DNA of 31,702 bases from CAZSSM01 sp964609385 (GCA_964609385.1 CAZSSM010000078.1:1-31702), one strand, 5' to 3'. Positions 7,872 through 17,113 are shown, numbered from the stretch's first letter. The notes: generated by a model from the sequence alone, not told the origin. Numbers and translations are program-made.

Positions 7872-8777
7872 ATGCACATTCGGGACATCCTGGATCAGCA
7901 CCCCACCACGTTCAGCTTCGAATTCTTCCCACCCAAGACCGAACCCGCCTGGAACGAGCTGTTCGAGACCATTGCTCAGCTTCAGGAACTCGACCCGTCG
8001 TTCGTCTCGGTCACCTACGGTGCCGGCGGTTCTACACGTGAGAAGACGCATGACCTGCTCACCCGGATCCAAAACGAGACGAACCTGACGGCGATCTCCC
8101 ATTTGACCTGCGTCTGCCACGGGCGAGACGAGTTGCGGGGGATCCTCGATCGGTATGCCGAGTCGGGCATTGAGAACATCCTAGCCTTGGGTGGCGACCC
8201 ACCCCGGAACAAGGTCGACTATGACCGTCAGGCCGACGCGTTCCGCTATGCTGCCGGGCTGGTCGAGTTCGTCAAGGATCATGCCGGACCGCCGGGCTCG
8301 ACAGGGTTCGGAATCGGCGTGGCCGGTTTCCCCGAGGGCCATCCTGCTACGCCCAACCGGCTCAAGGAGATGGACCACCTCAAGCTGAAGATCGATGCCG
8401 GCGCCGATTATATCTGCACGCAACTGTTCTTCGAGAATCGCGATTTCTACGATTTCCGAGACCGTTGCGAGTTGGCCGGCATCGACGTGCCGATCATCGC
8501 GGGGATCATGCCGATCACCAGCAAAACGGGGATGGCGCGGATGGCCGACCTGGCCGCCGGTTCCCGGTATCCCGCCCCGCTGTTGCGGGCCGTCGAGCGT
8601 TGTGACGACGAGGAGTCGGTCAAGAACGTTGGGATCCACTGGGCCACCGAGCAGTGCCGTGACCTGCTCGACAACGGCGTTCGCGGCCTCCACTTCTACA
8701 CGCTCAACCGATCCGATGCGACTCGACGCATCTATCAGCAGTTGGGCGTCAAGTCGTCGGTGGCCTTGCGATCGTGA
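7872..8777 (+). CDS. metF: 5,10-methylenetetrahydrofolate reductase
   Basis: Flavin-dependent reduction of 5,10-methylene-THF to 5-methyl-THF, which supplies the methyl group for methionine synthesis. The 301 residues match the bacterial length (296 in E. coli). The N-terminal strand FSFEFFPPK contains the catalytic Glu17, and LALGGDPP (about 105-112) holds the substrate-binding Asp109. GADYICTQLFF and the C-terminal GLHFYTLNR are further family signatures. The frame is open back to 7737, but homology starts at MHIRDIL; GAGGG lies about 11 nt before the ATG at 7872. queG follows after 40 nt and is probably co-transcribed. Nothing in the window suggests a methionine regulon. Confidence 0.96.
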   Translation: MHIRDILDQHPTTFSFEFFPPKTEPAWNELFETIAQLQELDPSFVSVTYGAGGSTREKTHDLLTRIQNETNLTAISHLTCVCHGRDELRGILDRYAESGIENILALGGDPPRNKVDYDRQADAFRYAAGLVEFVKDHAGPPGSTGFGIGVAGFPEGHPATPNRLKEMDHLKLKIDAGADYICTQLFFENRDFYDFRDRCELAGIDVPIIAGIMPITSKTGMARMADLAAGSRYPAPLLRAVERCDDEESVKNVGIHWATEQCRDLLDNGVRGLHFYTLNRSDATRRIYQQLGVKSSVALRS

Positions 8778-8817
8778 CTTGCCCTTTGAATCGCGTCCCG
8801 CTTCCGGAGCCTCCGAC

Positions 8818-9978
8818 GTGGTCTCCCCGGCCTCCTCAGTCAGCCCGGAGGCGTTGGCCTCGGACCTCAAAGCCGAGGCGGACCGCTTGGGCTTCGACCT
8901 GGTCGGGATCGGCCAGGCCATCGACCCACCCCACTACGACGCCTTTTGTCGGTGGCTCGATGCCGATCGACACGCCGGGATGGGCTACATGGAGGCCCGT
9001 CGCGAGGCGCGTCGCCATCCCGGCTCGGTACTTGAGGGCGTCGCCTCGCTCGTGATGGTTGGGTTTATCTATGGAGGTGGGGACGAGCCCGCTTCCGATA
9101 TGCACCAGGGTCTCGTGGCTCGCTATGCCCGAGGCGCCGACTACCATCGGTTGCTCTGGAGACGCTTGGAGCAACTGCTCGACTGGATGGTCCAACGATG
9201 CCCCGAGGTTCGCGGCCGCGCAATTGCCGACACCGCTCCGCTGTTGGAGCGCGACTACGCCCAGCTTGCCGGCCTTGGCTGGATCGCCAAGAACACGATG
9301 CTGATCAACAAGCGGGCCGGCAGCTACACCGTCCTGGGCGCACTGCTGCTCGACGTTACTTTGCCCGCCGATCCGCCGCACCGCTCCGGCCACTGCGGGA
9401 CCTGTACACGATGCCTGGAGGCCTGTCCGACCGATGCCCTGATCGCTCCTCACCAACTCGATGCCAACCGATGCATCAGCTATTGGACGATCGAACATAA
9501 GGGGCCGATCCCCGAGTCGTTCTCCGAACAGCTCCACGGTTGGGTCTTCGGGTGTGATATCTGCCAGGAGGTCTGCCCTTGGAATCGGAAGGCGACTCCG
9601 CGATCATCGACCGAACTCGAACCTCGAGCTGAGTGGATCTCTCCCGACCTCATCGCCTGGCTCAGGATGGATCCGTCGACCTTCCGCGATCTCCTCCGGG
9701 GTACAGCCCAGAAGCGGACCAAACGGGTCGGCCTGGTCCGCAACGCGATCCTCGTGCTTGGCGAACGTCGCGTCGCCCACGCGTTGCCGGACCTGATCCG
9801 ACTTCTCGAGGACGACGACCCGGTCATCCGAGGCGCGTCGGCTTGGGCCTTGGGACGGTTCGATGACCCTTGCGCCCGCGAGGCACTGCTCCGACGGATC
9901 GACGATCCCGACCCCGAGGTCCGACGTCGGGTCGTCTCGGCCGTTGGGTCCGGCTTCGATGGCCCGCAGACCTCATGA
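8818..9978 (+). CDS. queG: Epoxyqueuosine reductase
   Basis: Cobalamin-dependent iron-sulfur enzyme that reduces epoxyqueuosine to queuosine at tRNA position 34, the final step of the pathway. The proposed 386 residues equal the usual length. IADTAPLLER carries the likely proton donor Asp138, and GWIAKNT is a family motif. Two [4Fe-4S] clusters are provided by Cys193/196/199/203 and Cys219/246/249/253. Residues after about 300 form HEAT-like repeats (HALPDLIRLLEDDDPVIRG), as in Bacillus QueG. The frame is open far upstream inside metF; GTG at 8818 is chosen because GGAG sits 8 nt before it, whereas TTG at 8779 lacks a ribosome site. QueA, the preceding enzyme, is encoded at 23349-24380. Confidence 0.93.
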   Translation: MVSPASSVSPEALASDLKAEADRLGFDLVGIGQAIDPPHYDAFCRWLDADRHAGMGYMEARREARRHPGSVLEGVASLVMVGFIYGGGDEPASDMHQGLVARYARGADYHRLLWRRLEQLLDWMVQRCPEVRGRAIADTAPLLERDYAQLAGLGWIAKNTMLINKRAGSYTVLGALLLDVTLPADPPHRSGHCGTCTRCLEACPTDALIAPHQLDANRCISYWTIEHKGPIPESFSEQLHGWVFGCDICQEVCPWNRKATPRSSTELEPRAEWISPDLIAWLRMDPSTFRDLLRGTAQKRTKRVGLVRNAILVLGERRVAHALPDLIRLLEDDDPVIRGASAWALGRFDDPCAREALLRRIDDPDPEVRRRVVSAVGSGFDGPQTS

Positions 9979-11037
9979 GGGGATGTTTCGACCACGCCCT
10001 TGGGTAAAGGGACGGGTGATCGGTGGATCCGGCTCGGCGTCCGGGTCGAGGGTGATATCGGCGAGGATTCCGACAAACTCCTGACCAAACGGGTCTTCGC
10101 CATCGATCCGGAACTGGTTCGGACCGGGCTCCAGGACGGCCGAATAACGATACGAGCCGCTCTGATCGACGACCAATGCGGGCAAGGTGGTCTGGCGGAA
10201 CTGCTCGGTCAGGATGATCCGCGTGCCGGGCGTGGCCTCGCCTGTGATCTCGACGACCTCGAGGGTGGTGACGCGGTCGTCGGGGCCGGTGTCGCTCTCG
10301 CTGTCCAGGGTGGCCGAGATCGTGGGTCGCACCTGGGTCCGGACTCCGAGGTTGGCCAAGGCGATGCTCAGATCCTCGGCGGTCACGCGGGCATCACGGT
10401 TGGCGTCGGCATCGAAGTTGTAGCGGCTCTCGCCGATCGTCGAGTTCAACGCGCGTCGGATCGTGGTCAGGTCTCGGAGATCGACCAGACCGTCATCGTT
10501 GGTTTCGCCGGGCAGGTAGAAGCCGACCAGAACCTGACCACTCTGATCGGTCGGCAATCCGACCTCGATCGTGTGGCTCAAGGCGGGCTCAGCGACCGGA
10601 GTGACCGCCGGCCCGAACGGGAATCGGGAACCGCCGGGGTTCGGGACGGCCACGGTCCGCAGCACGGCGTTCTGAACAACGCCGTCGGGCACGTCGGGGG
10701 CGGGTCCGAAGCGCTGGAAGGCCGACGGTGGGTTGATCACCGGTGTCTCGAGCGAGCGACCTTCCGAATCAAGGACATCGACGATCGACGGGGTAATCGA
10801 TGGAGTCGTGGCACCGGCAGCGGTGTCGAACCCGAGGATCATGGTGTCGCGGCGTGCTGTGAAGAGGCTCGGGGTGATCTCGAAATCGATGACCGCGCTC
10901 TGGCCGGGCTGGTCGATCATTTCACCGATCACCGCGAAGGTGCTGCCACCGCCACCGGTCAGTAGGCAGCGCGGTTCCAAGGGCTCGGCCTGACCGATCG
11001 TCGAGTTCGCCGGACGCGACTTCGTACGTGCCGTCAT
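9973..11037 (-). CDS. Secreted LEPR-motif protein with dockerin repeats and Ig-like domain
   Basis: A 354-residue extracellular protein of unknown function. The N-terminus carries EPLEPRCLLTG (residues 18-28), the LEPR-x-LL motif known from many planctomycete surface proteins and thought to mark export. Residues about 35-175 form an unassigned domain. Residues 178-231 hold two dockerin-type EF-hand segments (NDDGLVDLRD and DANRDARVTAED), which should bind calcium. Residues about 238-345 resemble a bacterial Ig-like domain (EITGEATPGT...GPNQFRI). The start at 11037 has a strong AGGAGGGGG Shine-Dalgarno; the open frame upstream is not protein-like. No cohesin partner is visible in the window. 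Its stop codon shares the palindrome TCATGA with the queG stop. Confidence 0.85.
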   Translation of the reverse strand: MTARTKSRPANSTIGQAEPLEPRCLLTGGGGSTFAVIGEMIDQPGQSAVIDFEITPSLFTARRDTMILGFDTAAGATTPSITPSIVDVLDSEGRSLETPVINPPSAFQRFGPAPDVPDGVVQNAVLRTVAVPNPGGSRFPFGPAVTPVAEPALSHTIEVGLPTDQSGQVLVGFYLPGETNDDGLVDLRDLTTIRRALNSTIGESRYNFDADANRDARVTAEDLSIALANLGVRTQVRPTISATLDSESDTGPDDRVTTLEVVEITGEATPGTRIILTEQFRQTTLPALVVDQSGSYRYSAVLEPGPNQFRIDGEDPFGQEFVGILADITLDPDAEPDPPITRPFTQGRGRNIPS

Positions 11038-11163
11038 CGTTTCCCCCTCCTGGGCCGAATCGGATCGAGCTGGCTTGTCGCATCGTCGATGCGAATGGCC
11101 AACCTCTCCCGGGACCGACGATCCGGCCGCGGACCCTCCTGATCCCCGGCATGGACGTCGCTT

Positions 11164-11178
11164 CGTGAACCATTCACG
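11164..11178. promoter_or_regulatory. Short perfect dyad upstream of the LEPR/dockerin gene
   Basis: CGTGAA-CCA-TTCACG is a perfect 6-bp inverted repeat lying about 127 nt upstream of the start codon at 11037. It could be an operator or a small hairpin in the GT-gene 3' region. No promoter hexamers are evident beside it. Confidence 0.25.
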
Positions 11179-11297
11179 TGTCCCAACACAACCAAAAGGC
11201 CAGCCGACGACGCGCGGAGGGGGGATGTTCAAGCGGCGTTGGTCGTCATCGGTGACTCAGAAACATGGACCTCGGGAACAACAAAACCCGATCGAAC

Positions 11298-12815
11298 TTA
11301 GGACTCGGCCGACGTCGGAGGCCGCGACTCCTGGAGCGTTCCTCCGGTTTCGGTATCGAGGGCCGACGCCCGGCGCTCCGGACCGATCTGACCGGTTGGT
11401 CGAGAGGAACTGGGCCGATCCAATCGCCTCGATGCGATCATCGCGGGCGATTCGTCCTCCGACTCCTCGGAGGGACTCTCGGAGATCGCGGCGACCGCCG
11501 TGACCGGCTCGATCCCGGGACGCGAGCGCTCGACGAAGAGTCGCCAAGCCGTGAGGCCATAGATCAGCACGCCGGCCCATAGGAACATCCCGTAGCCCTG
11601 GGCGTACTTGTGTCCCATGTCTTGGTAGAGCCAACCCCCAAGTTCGCTGGAGGTCGAGGCGATCATGAGCATCGCCAGGATCAGCCCGCCGATGAGGTAC
11701 CTGCGCTCCTTCGGGGTCGTCCAACGACCTGCTTGCAGCCGGATACCCAGGTAGGTCAAGGGCAAGAGGAGCGTCACGTAATGATGCTTCCAGCTCCGCT
11801 CGGAGACGAAGAGCATCGTCAACACGACCAGCGAGAACTCGCCAAGGAATCGGGGATCGCCTCGACGTTTGGGATCGAGCCGGCAGAACCAGGCCCCCAC
11901 CAGGACGAGGACGATCGAGAGTCCCTTGACCAGGATCGAGACCAGACCCGGATCGAGGTCCAGCAGGTTCAGTTCGAGCAGCGGGTCGTAGCGTTCGCCG
12001 GTCCCCTCCGCCTTTGTCAGCAGTCGCGTCAGCACGCCGACCATCGACTGATTGATCTCCTGGACCCCGACCTCGCCGTCCTCGACATACGGCATGATCA
12101 TGTTCCGGTACCAGGTCGAGAGACAGAGCCAGTTGAACCGGGGTCCCAGAAAGACGCTCGGGAGCACGAGGAGGTAGACGACCATCGAGGCCAACAGGGC
12201 CGCGACGGTCTTCCAGGCGCGCTTGTAGATGAAGTAGGGCAGAAACAGTCCAGGAGTCACCTTGTATGTGATCGCGAGGGCCATGACCGCCCCGGCCATC
12301 CCATCGCGCGCCCGAGTCCAGAGATAGAGCGAAGCGACGACCAGAAACATGATCAGAATGTTGTTGTTGCCGTGATGCAGATCGCTGAGGATCGGGCGCG
12401 AGACCATCAGCAAGATCACCGCCTCGACCCAGGCGGGCACGGCGATCCCCCGCTCACGGGCCATTTGCAGGCAGAGGCGGAAGGCGATCAGGGCCAGACT
12501 CGCCTTGAGGAAGAACCAGAGCATCGCCCCGACCAGCGGCGGCAGACTCATCAAAGGATAAAGCGTCAAGGGGAGCAGGGGAGGATTAGGAAACAGACTC
12601 ATCTCGTCATAGATGTTCTGACCCTGCATCAATTCGAGGACCTGCGGTCGCCAGCGGATGAAAGCGCTGCGTTGGTTGGCCGCCTTGACGCTGTAAAAGC
12701 CCAAGGCGACCAGCAGAACGATCCCCGTGATGATCCAGATGAGGCGACGCCTCCGCGCTTCGCGAGCCGACGCGACGAGTGCGGTGTCCTGGGGTGTTCT
12801 CGAAGGCGTCTTCAC
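11298..12815 (-). CDS. Multi-pass membrane glycosyltransferase, GT87/DUF2029-like
   Basis: A 505-residue integral membrane protein resembling the GT87 group of GT-C polyprenyl-phosphate-dependent glycosyltransferases. An Arg-rich cytoplasmic end (RRRRLIW, about 21-27) leads into about ten hydrophobic helices. Between helices 1 and 2 is a loop with GQNIYD and PPLLPLTLYPL, and SDLHHGNNN (144-152) matches the conserved loop of this family. The C-terminal 65 residues are a polar Ser/Glu/Arg-rich tail. Acceptor and sugar are unknown. GTG at 12815 is preferred because AGGAG lies 5 nt before the AGGTC preceding it. An ATG at 12914 with GGAG 4 nt upstream is possible, but the extra 33 codons have less coding-like third positions. 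It follows another membrane gene and probably shares its transcript. Confidence 0.8.
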   Translation of the reverse strand: MKTPSRTPQDTALVASAREARRRRLIWIITGIVLLVALGFYSVKAANQRSAFIRWRPQVLELMQGQNIYDEMSLFPNPPLLPLTLYPLMSLPPLVGAMLWFFLKASLALIAFRLCLQMARERGIAVPAWVEAVILLMVSRPILSDLHHGNNNILIMFLVVASLYLWTRARDGMAGAVMALAITYKVTPGLFLPYFIYKRAWKTVAALLASMVVYLLVLPSVFLGPRFNWLCLSTWYRNMIMPYVEDGEVGVQEINQSMVGVLTRLLTKAEGTGERYDPLLELNLLDLDPGLVSILVKGLSIVLVLVGAWFCRLDPKRRGDPRFLGEFSLVVLTMLFVSERSWKHHYVTLLLPLTYLGIRLQAGRWTTPKERRYLIGGLILAMLMIASTSSELGGWLYQDMGHKYAQGYGMFLWAGVLIYGLTAWRLFVERSRPGIEPVTAVAAISESPSEESEDESPAMIASRRLDRPSSSRPTGQIGPERRASALDTETGGTLQESRPPTSAES

Positions 12816-12956
12816 GACCTCTCCTTCCCTGGAGATAGGACGATTCGGCACGGGACACGTCTGTGGCTCACGTCGGTGGGCCCGATCGACTAGCGAGCGG
12901 GCTTCGAGCGACATCAGGCTCCGCTGCGGTCGACTCCTCGGCGGACCGTCGAGTCC

Positions 12957-14954
12957 TCAGAACGGTGGTCGGAGGTCGAGACGGAGCACGCCGCTCGCCT
13001 TCCTGGGGATCCCGATCAAGGGGACTGGATCGTCCCCGAGCGGGACCGGCCGCAGCGGCGGACCCGATCCTTCCCATCCGAGTTGTGGAACGACGTGATA
13101 GCGGAGCCGAACAAGGTCGTCAACTGCAGCGCCGCGGCCTGCATTCGATCCCGGAGCCCCCACGATCAGACGGCCCGGTTCGCCCCGAACCGGCTTCGAT
13201 GATCCATCGCCCGAATCGCCGCTCTCGTACGTGATTCGGCCGAAGAGGAAGGAATCCTGTTCGGCTACGATCCTGATCCGATCGGGGTTGGACCGGCAGA
13301 ACGATCGCGCTAGGGGGGTCCAGCAGAGGATGTGGCTGGGCCGGTACGCTTCGACGTACTGATCGAAGTGGGTGCGGTCCCATCCCGAACGGCCGAACAG
13401 GCTCCCCTCGCCGAACTGGGTGAAGTTGGTCGTCAAGGCGGCGTGTAAGTAGGGACCCCCGAGGACCTCGATCCCATGCCGTTGCGGCCAGAAACCGCTG
13501 AGCCGGCGACCCGAGTATGGATCGGGCAGGCCGTCGACATCCTTGCCCCCCTCTTCATAGAGCAAACGCTGACCGGCGTTCATGTGTTCGGCGATCTCTT
13601 GATCGATCCAGAGTTGGACCGGCGTCGGGGCGCTGGAGAGGAACGGTTCGCCGGTCGGGCTGTTCAAGACGCGGAACTGCAACGAGCCCCAGAAGGAGGG
13701 GCCCAGCAGTCGGATCGTGATCAGGGCCAGGCCGATGACTAAGGCCAGTTGGCTCCCCCATCGCTGCCTGGCACGAGGATTGAGCCCCGCGCCCGTCGTC
13801 GAGGACGGGGCGGTCCGACCAGCCATTTGGATCAAGGTTGCCAGGGTGATCCCTGCGCCGAGGCAGAGGCCGGAATAGAGGGCATAGGTGTGACGACCCG
13901 GCTGAAGAAAGTCGAGCGCCGGGAAGAACGCCGCCAGATAGCCCCAGAACCCCGAGGCGGTTAGCAACAGGGCCAGCAGCGTTGCCCCGACCTTCCAACG
14001 CGACCGGAGCAGGACCAAGCCGGCCAGCCCGAGCACGACCAGGACCGACTGGATCATCGCCTCTTGGGTCAGGATCTTGCCCAAACGAACGGCCACCGAT
14101 TCGTTGGAGTGGGCGAATGCGAAGTCGCTAATCCCCTTGGTCTCGGCCAGCAGGATCCCCGGCCACCACCAGAACGCGTTCAGGCTCAGCACTGCGATCG
14201 GGATCAACCAGACTCCGAGATGCCGCGAGCCTGGGAACGCTCCTGTTGCTCGGGACCGCCACCAGCACCAGAGATAGGTCCAGGCAGCCGCCGGCGCGAC
14301 GACCATCGCGGTCGTGAAGTGGGCCAGCACGATCAGGACACACCCCACGCAGGCCGCGTACCATGACCCGAACCCGCCGCGATCGAGGAAGCGTCCCACG
14401 TAGCCGGCGGCCATCAGCGACAAGGGGACCGCCAACAGGTAGGGGATCATCCCGTGATCGGCATAGTTGATCGGATAGTCCGTCCAAAGATACAACACGT
14501 AAGCGACCACTGTGGCTAAGGTCGCGGTCGCCGAAAGCCCCCAGGCCCGACCGGCCCAGGCCATCCAGAACGGCAGGCTGGCCACGCGCAGGTAGACGTT
14601 CCTCTTGAAGCTCTGTGCGACGTCCAGGCGACCGCGTGTCAGGTAGACCCAGACTTCGGGCAGCGTCGAGGATGCCGGGAAGACGATGCTTTTCGCGTAG
14701 CCGGCCATGAAGTACGGATCGTATCCGGCCGTCGTCCCGCTCTGGTCAAGAAACGCTTGTGTGACCCAAGCGCTGTGGAAATAGAGCGGGTGATCGTGCT
14801 TGGCCAACGACCACTCGCTGTTGAGACCCTGCCAGCCCCCCATCGCCCGGTAGACCAGCCATCCGTGGGCCGCGCTGACCCCAAGTAGCAGACCGACACA
14901 AAGGAGAGTGCCGAGCCAGTCGAGCCTGCTGGACGCACGAGACGGGTTGACCAT
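12957..14954 (-). CDS. Multi-pass membrane protein, putative GT-C-like glycosyltransferase
   Basis: A 665-residue membrane protein with roughly eleven to thirteen hydrophobic helices in residues 1-430 and a soluble, probably extracytoplasmic C-terminal region of about 230 residues. The first large loop has HDHPLYFHSAW and YDPYFMAGYAKS, which resembles the substrate loop of GT-C enzymes and of the PTPS-related membrane family (PF10131); this match is from memory of motif style, not a search. The C-terminal region includes a WPQRHGIEVLGGPY segment often seen in such proteins. The ATG at 14954 precedes a clear signal-anchor helix; GGGAAG is a modest ribosome site. It lies directly upstream of the GT87-like gene, suggesting a pair acting on cell-surface glycans. 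Function is not assigned. Confidence 0.72.
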   Translation of the reverse strand: MVNPSRASSRLDWLGTLLCVGLLLGVSAAHGWLVYRAMGGWQGLNSEWSLAKHDHPLYFHSAWVTQAFLDQSGTTAGYDPYFMAGYAKSIVFPASSTLPEVWVYLTRGRLDVAQSFKRNVYLRVASLPFWMAWAGRAWGLSATATLATVVAYVLYLWTDYPINYADHGMIPYLLAVPLSLMAAGYVGRFLDRGGFGSWYAACVGCVLIVLAHFTTAMVVAPAAAWTYLWCWWRSRATGAFPGSRHLGVWLIPIAVLSLNAFWWWPGILLAETKGISDFAFAHSNESVAVRLGKILTQEAMIQSVLVVLGLAGLVLLRSRWKVGATLLALLLTASGFWGYLAAFFPALDFLQPGRHTYALYSGLCLGAGITLATLIQMAGRTAPSSTTGAGLNPRARQRWGSQLALVIGLALITIRLLGPSFWGSLQFRVLNSPTGEPFLSSAPTPVQLWIDQEIAEHMNAGQRLLYEEGGKDVDGLPDPYSGRRLSGFWPQRHGIEVLGGPYLHAALTTNFTQFGEGSLFGRSGWDRTHFDQYVEAYRPSHILCWTPLARSFCRSNPDRIRIVAEQDSFLFGRITYESGDSGDGSSKPVRGEPGRLIVGAPGSNAGRGAAVDDLVRLRYHVVPQLGWEGSGPPLRPVPLGDDPVPLIGIPRKASGVLRLDLRPPF

Positions 14955-15169
14955 CGCTTCTTCCCGATCACGAGACGGATTTCGAAGGGCGACGTGGACT
15001 TTTCGGACGGCCCGATGGTCAGGCTCATCCTCACGATCTCACGTCCGAACGTTTCCCTTGCGGTCTCATGATAGGCGGTCGCGTGGGTGACTGGCGATCC
15101 GAGGATCGGTCTACACACAACAACGACGGATCACCCTGCGCGGGCGGGCTTCATCCGATGGCTCTTGGC

Positions 15170-15364
15170 TTACGAGTTCGCCTTCATCAGGTTGTAGAGG
15201 GCATTGTTCAAGTTCTTGAGCATCTCGCTCATCAAATACAACTCGTTCATTTGGTCTTTGGTCCACTTGGCCCGGTTGCTCTGACCGGCCGTTTTCAGAC
15301 GCTTCCAGTCTGCCTCGAGGGCCAACATCGCCTTCTTTGTCTCGTGAGGCACTTCCAAAGGCAT
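15170..15364 (-). CDS. Small helical protein, 64 residues, unknown function
   Basis: I do not recognise this protein. It is 64 residues long, charged, Lys- and Leu-rich, and probably mostly helical: ETKKAMLALEADWKRLKTAG, then a short break at QSNRAKW, then MNELYLMSEMLKNLNNALYN. There is no cysteine, signal peptide or membrane segment, so a cytosolic helical hairpin is likely. GGGGAGGACGG lies 4-5 nt upstream of the ATG at 15364, which supports translation. A candidate promoter lies at 15461-15492. It sits 168 nt downstream of a sigma-54 response regulator on the same strand; whether it belongs to that system or is its target is unknown. Confidence 0.78.
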   Translation of the reverse strand: MPLEVPHETKKAMLALEADWKRLKTAGQSNRAKWTKDQMNELYLMSEMLKNLNNALYNLMKANS

Positions 15365-15460
15365 TCGACCGTCCTCCCCGACGTCACGTCATTTGTAAGA
15401 TCATTTTCCGAGAGGCGCGCCGGTGCATCCGGTCCCTATCCGAACTCATCGAGCACGCCC

Positions 15461-15492
15461 TATGTAAGGGACCTGCGCTCTGGAGATGTCAA
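15461..15492 (-). promoter_or_regulatory. Candidate promoter of the 64-residue protein gene
   Basis: On the minus strand a perfect TTGACA (15492-15487) is followed after 20 bp by TACATA (15466-15461), or after 19 bp by TTACAT. The -35 is convincing; spacing and -10 are poor. The leader would be about 90 nt. No GG-N10-GC sigma-54 element was found here. Confidence 0.35.
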
Positions 15493-15532
15493 AGGACAGT
15501 GAAATTCGTTCTCTCTGCGACTTGGATTTCGC

Positions 15533-16984
15533 TCAGGACGTCGATTGCTGCAACTGGTTGATCTTGTTGTAAAGCGTCTTGAGGCTAATGCCGAGTTCCT
15601 TGCTGGCGGCCGGCTTGTTGCCATGATGCTTCTCGAGGACCGCGAGGATGTACTGCATCTCGATGTCGCGGAGGGTCGGTGACCCTTCGGGCATTTGGAA
15701 GTGCGGCGCGTGGGCGGTGATGTTGGCTGAAAGGCTTGTGGTCGCCGGTCCTCGAGGGTTAGGGGGCAACGGAGCCTGGGAGGTCATGGCGGGGACGTCT
15801 CGGAACTCAGGGAGGTGTTCGGGGCGGATCGGTCCCTCGCGGGCCAGGATCACGGCGCGCTCCATCGCATTGGCCAACTCGCGGACGTTGCCCGGCCAGT
15901 GGTGCGACTTCAACACGGCGATCGCCTCGTCGCTCAACTCGGGCGGTATAGGACCGTGACGGTGGAAACGTCGGAGCAAATGTTGAGCTAGTTGCGGGAT
16001 GTCCTCGGTCCGCTCGCGGAGGCCGGGCAATCGGATCTCGAAAGTATTGATCCGGAAGAACAAGTCCTCGCGGAAGAGTCCCTCGGCGATCATTTCGCGG
16101 AGGTCCCGGTGCGTGGCACAGAGCACGCGGACGTCGACCTTGAACGGCTCGTTCTCGCCGACGCGGCGGATCTCACCCGACTCCAGGAACCGGAGCAGTT
16201 TGACCTGGACCGACTTCTCCAGCTCACCGACCTCATCGAGGAACAAGGTCCCGCCGTTGGCCACCTCGAAGAGCCCCTTGCGGTTGGTCTCGGCGCCGGT
16301 GAAGGCTCCCTTACGGTGGCCGAACAGCTCGCTCTCGACGAGGTTCTCGGGCAGGGCGCCGCAGTTGACCGGGACGAACGCCTTGGCGACGCGTTGACTG
16401 AGGTCATGGAGGTTGCGTGCCACCAACTCCTTGCCGGTGCCGGTCTCGCCTAGGATCAGGACGGTCGCTTCGGTCGGGGCGACGGTCTCGATGTGAGCGC
16501 GGACCCGCTGGAGCGCTTCGGATTGGCCGACCAGTTGCGAGGACCCTTCGACGACGTGGAGTCGAGTCTCCAGAGCGGCGGTCCGGTGCGACTGGTCGCG
16601 ACGCTCGGCGATCCGTTCGAGCAGGACCTCCAACTCGGCCCACTTGCACGGCTTGGTCAGATAATCGAAGGCCCCATAGCGGAGCGCCTGGACGGCTGTC
16701 GCAACGGTGGCGTGACCGGTTAGGATGATCACAGCGGTCTCGGGACTATACTGACGGATCTGTTCGAGGACCGCGATTCCCCCGAGTCCGGGCATCTGGA
16801 GATCGAGGATGGCCGCGTCGAAGGGTCCGTGTTCCAAGGCACGGACGGCGGCGGTCCCGTCGGCACAGACGCGGACCTCGTGCCCCATCCTCGGCAGTTC
16901 CATGGCCATCAGATCGCGGAGGCTGGCCTCGTCATCGGCGAAGAGGACGCGGAGTCCGGGCCGTCGCGTCGGTTCCGGGGACAT
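15533..16984 (-). CDS. Sigma-54-dependent response regulator, NtrC type
   Basis: A 483-residue cytosolic activator with the full NtrC layout. The receiver domain (about 12-125) has acidic residues FADDE, phospho-acceptor Asp61 and Lys111. The AAA+ domain (about 150-380) has Walker A GETGTGKE (179-186), the sigma-54-contact motif GAFTGA (226-231), Walker B GGTLFLDE (244-251) and the FREDLFFRI arginine region (304-312). A Fis-type helix-turn-helix is at the C-terminus (AASKELGISLKTLYNKI). All motifs needed for sigma-54 activation are intact. AAGGAG lies 9 nt before the ATG at 16984. The kinase gene is 129 nt upstream on the same strand and is the likely partner. Target promoters are not evident in the window. 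Confidence 0.95.
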   Translation of the reverse strand: MSPEPTRRPGLRVLFADDEASLRDLMAMELPRMGHEVRVCADGTAAVRALEHGPFDAAILDLQMPGLGGIAVLEQIRQYSPETAVIILTGHATVATAVQALRYGAFDYLTKPCKWAELEVLLERIAERRDQSHRTAALETRLHVVEGSSQLVGQSEALQRVRAHIETVAPTEATVLILGETGTGKELVARNLHDLSQRVAKAFVPVNCGALPENLVESELFGHRKGAFTGAETNRKGLFEVANGGTLFLDEVGELEKSVQVKLLRFLESGEIRRVGENEPFKVDVRVLCATHRDLREMIAEGLFREDLFFRINTFEIRLPGLRERTEDIPQLAQHLLRRFHRHGPIPPELSDEAIAVLKSHHWPGNVRELANAMERAVILAREGPIRPEHLPEFRDVPAMTSQAPLPPNPRGPATTSLSANITAHAPHFQMPEGSPTLRDIEMQYILAVLEKHHGNKPAASKELGISLKTLYNKINQLQQSTS

Positions 16985-17113
16985 CGCAAAGGGCTCCTTG
17001 ATCGGTTCGGGCGTGACCCCGTGATGTGTCGAGGTTCGAAGAGTCTCGAGCTGTGTAGGAATCGCCGCAGACGTAGCTCTGACGACTTGGTGGGCGTCTT
17101 GTGTGTTGGGGTC

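Noticed and set aside
11610..12893. Plus-strand frame of 427 codons opposite the GT87-like gene
   Set aside because: Composition is Asp/Gln/His-rich noise typical of antisense frames; the minus strand gives coherent membrane helices.
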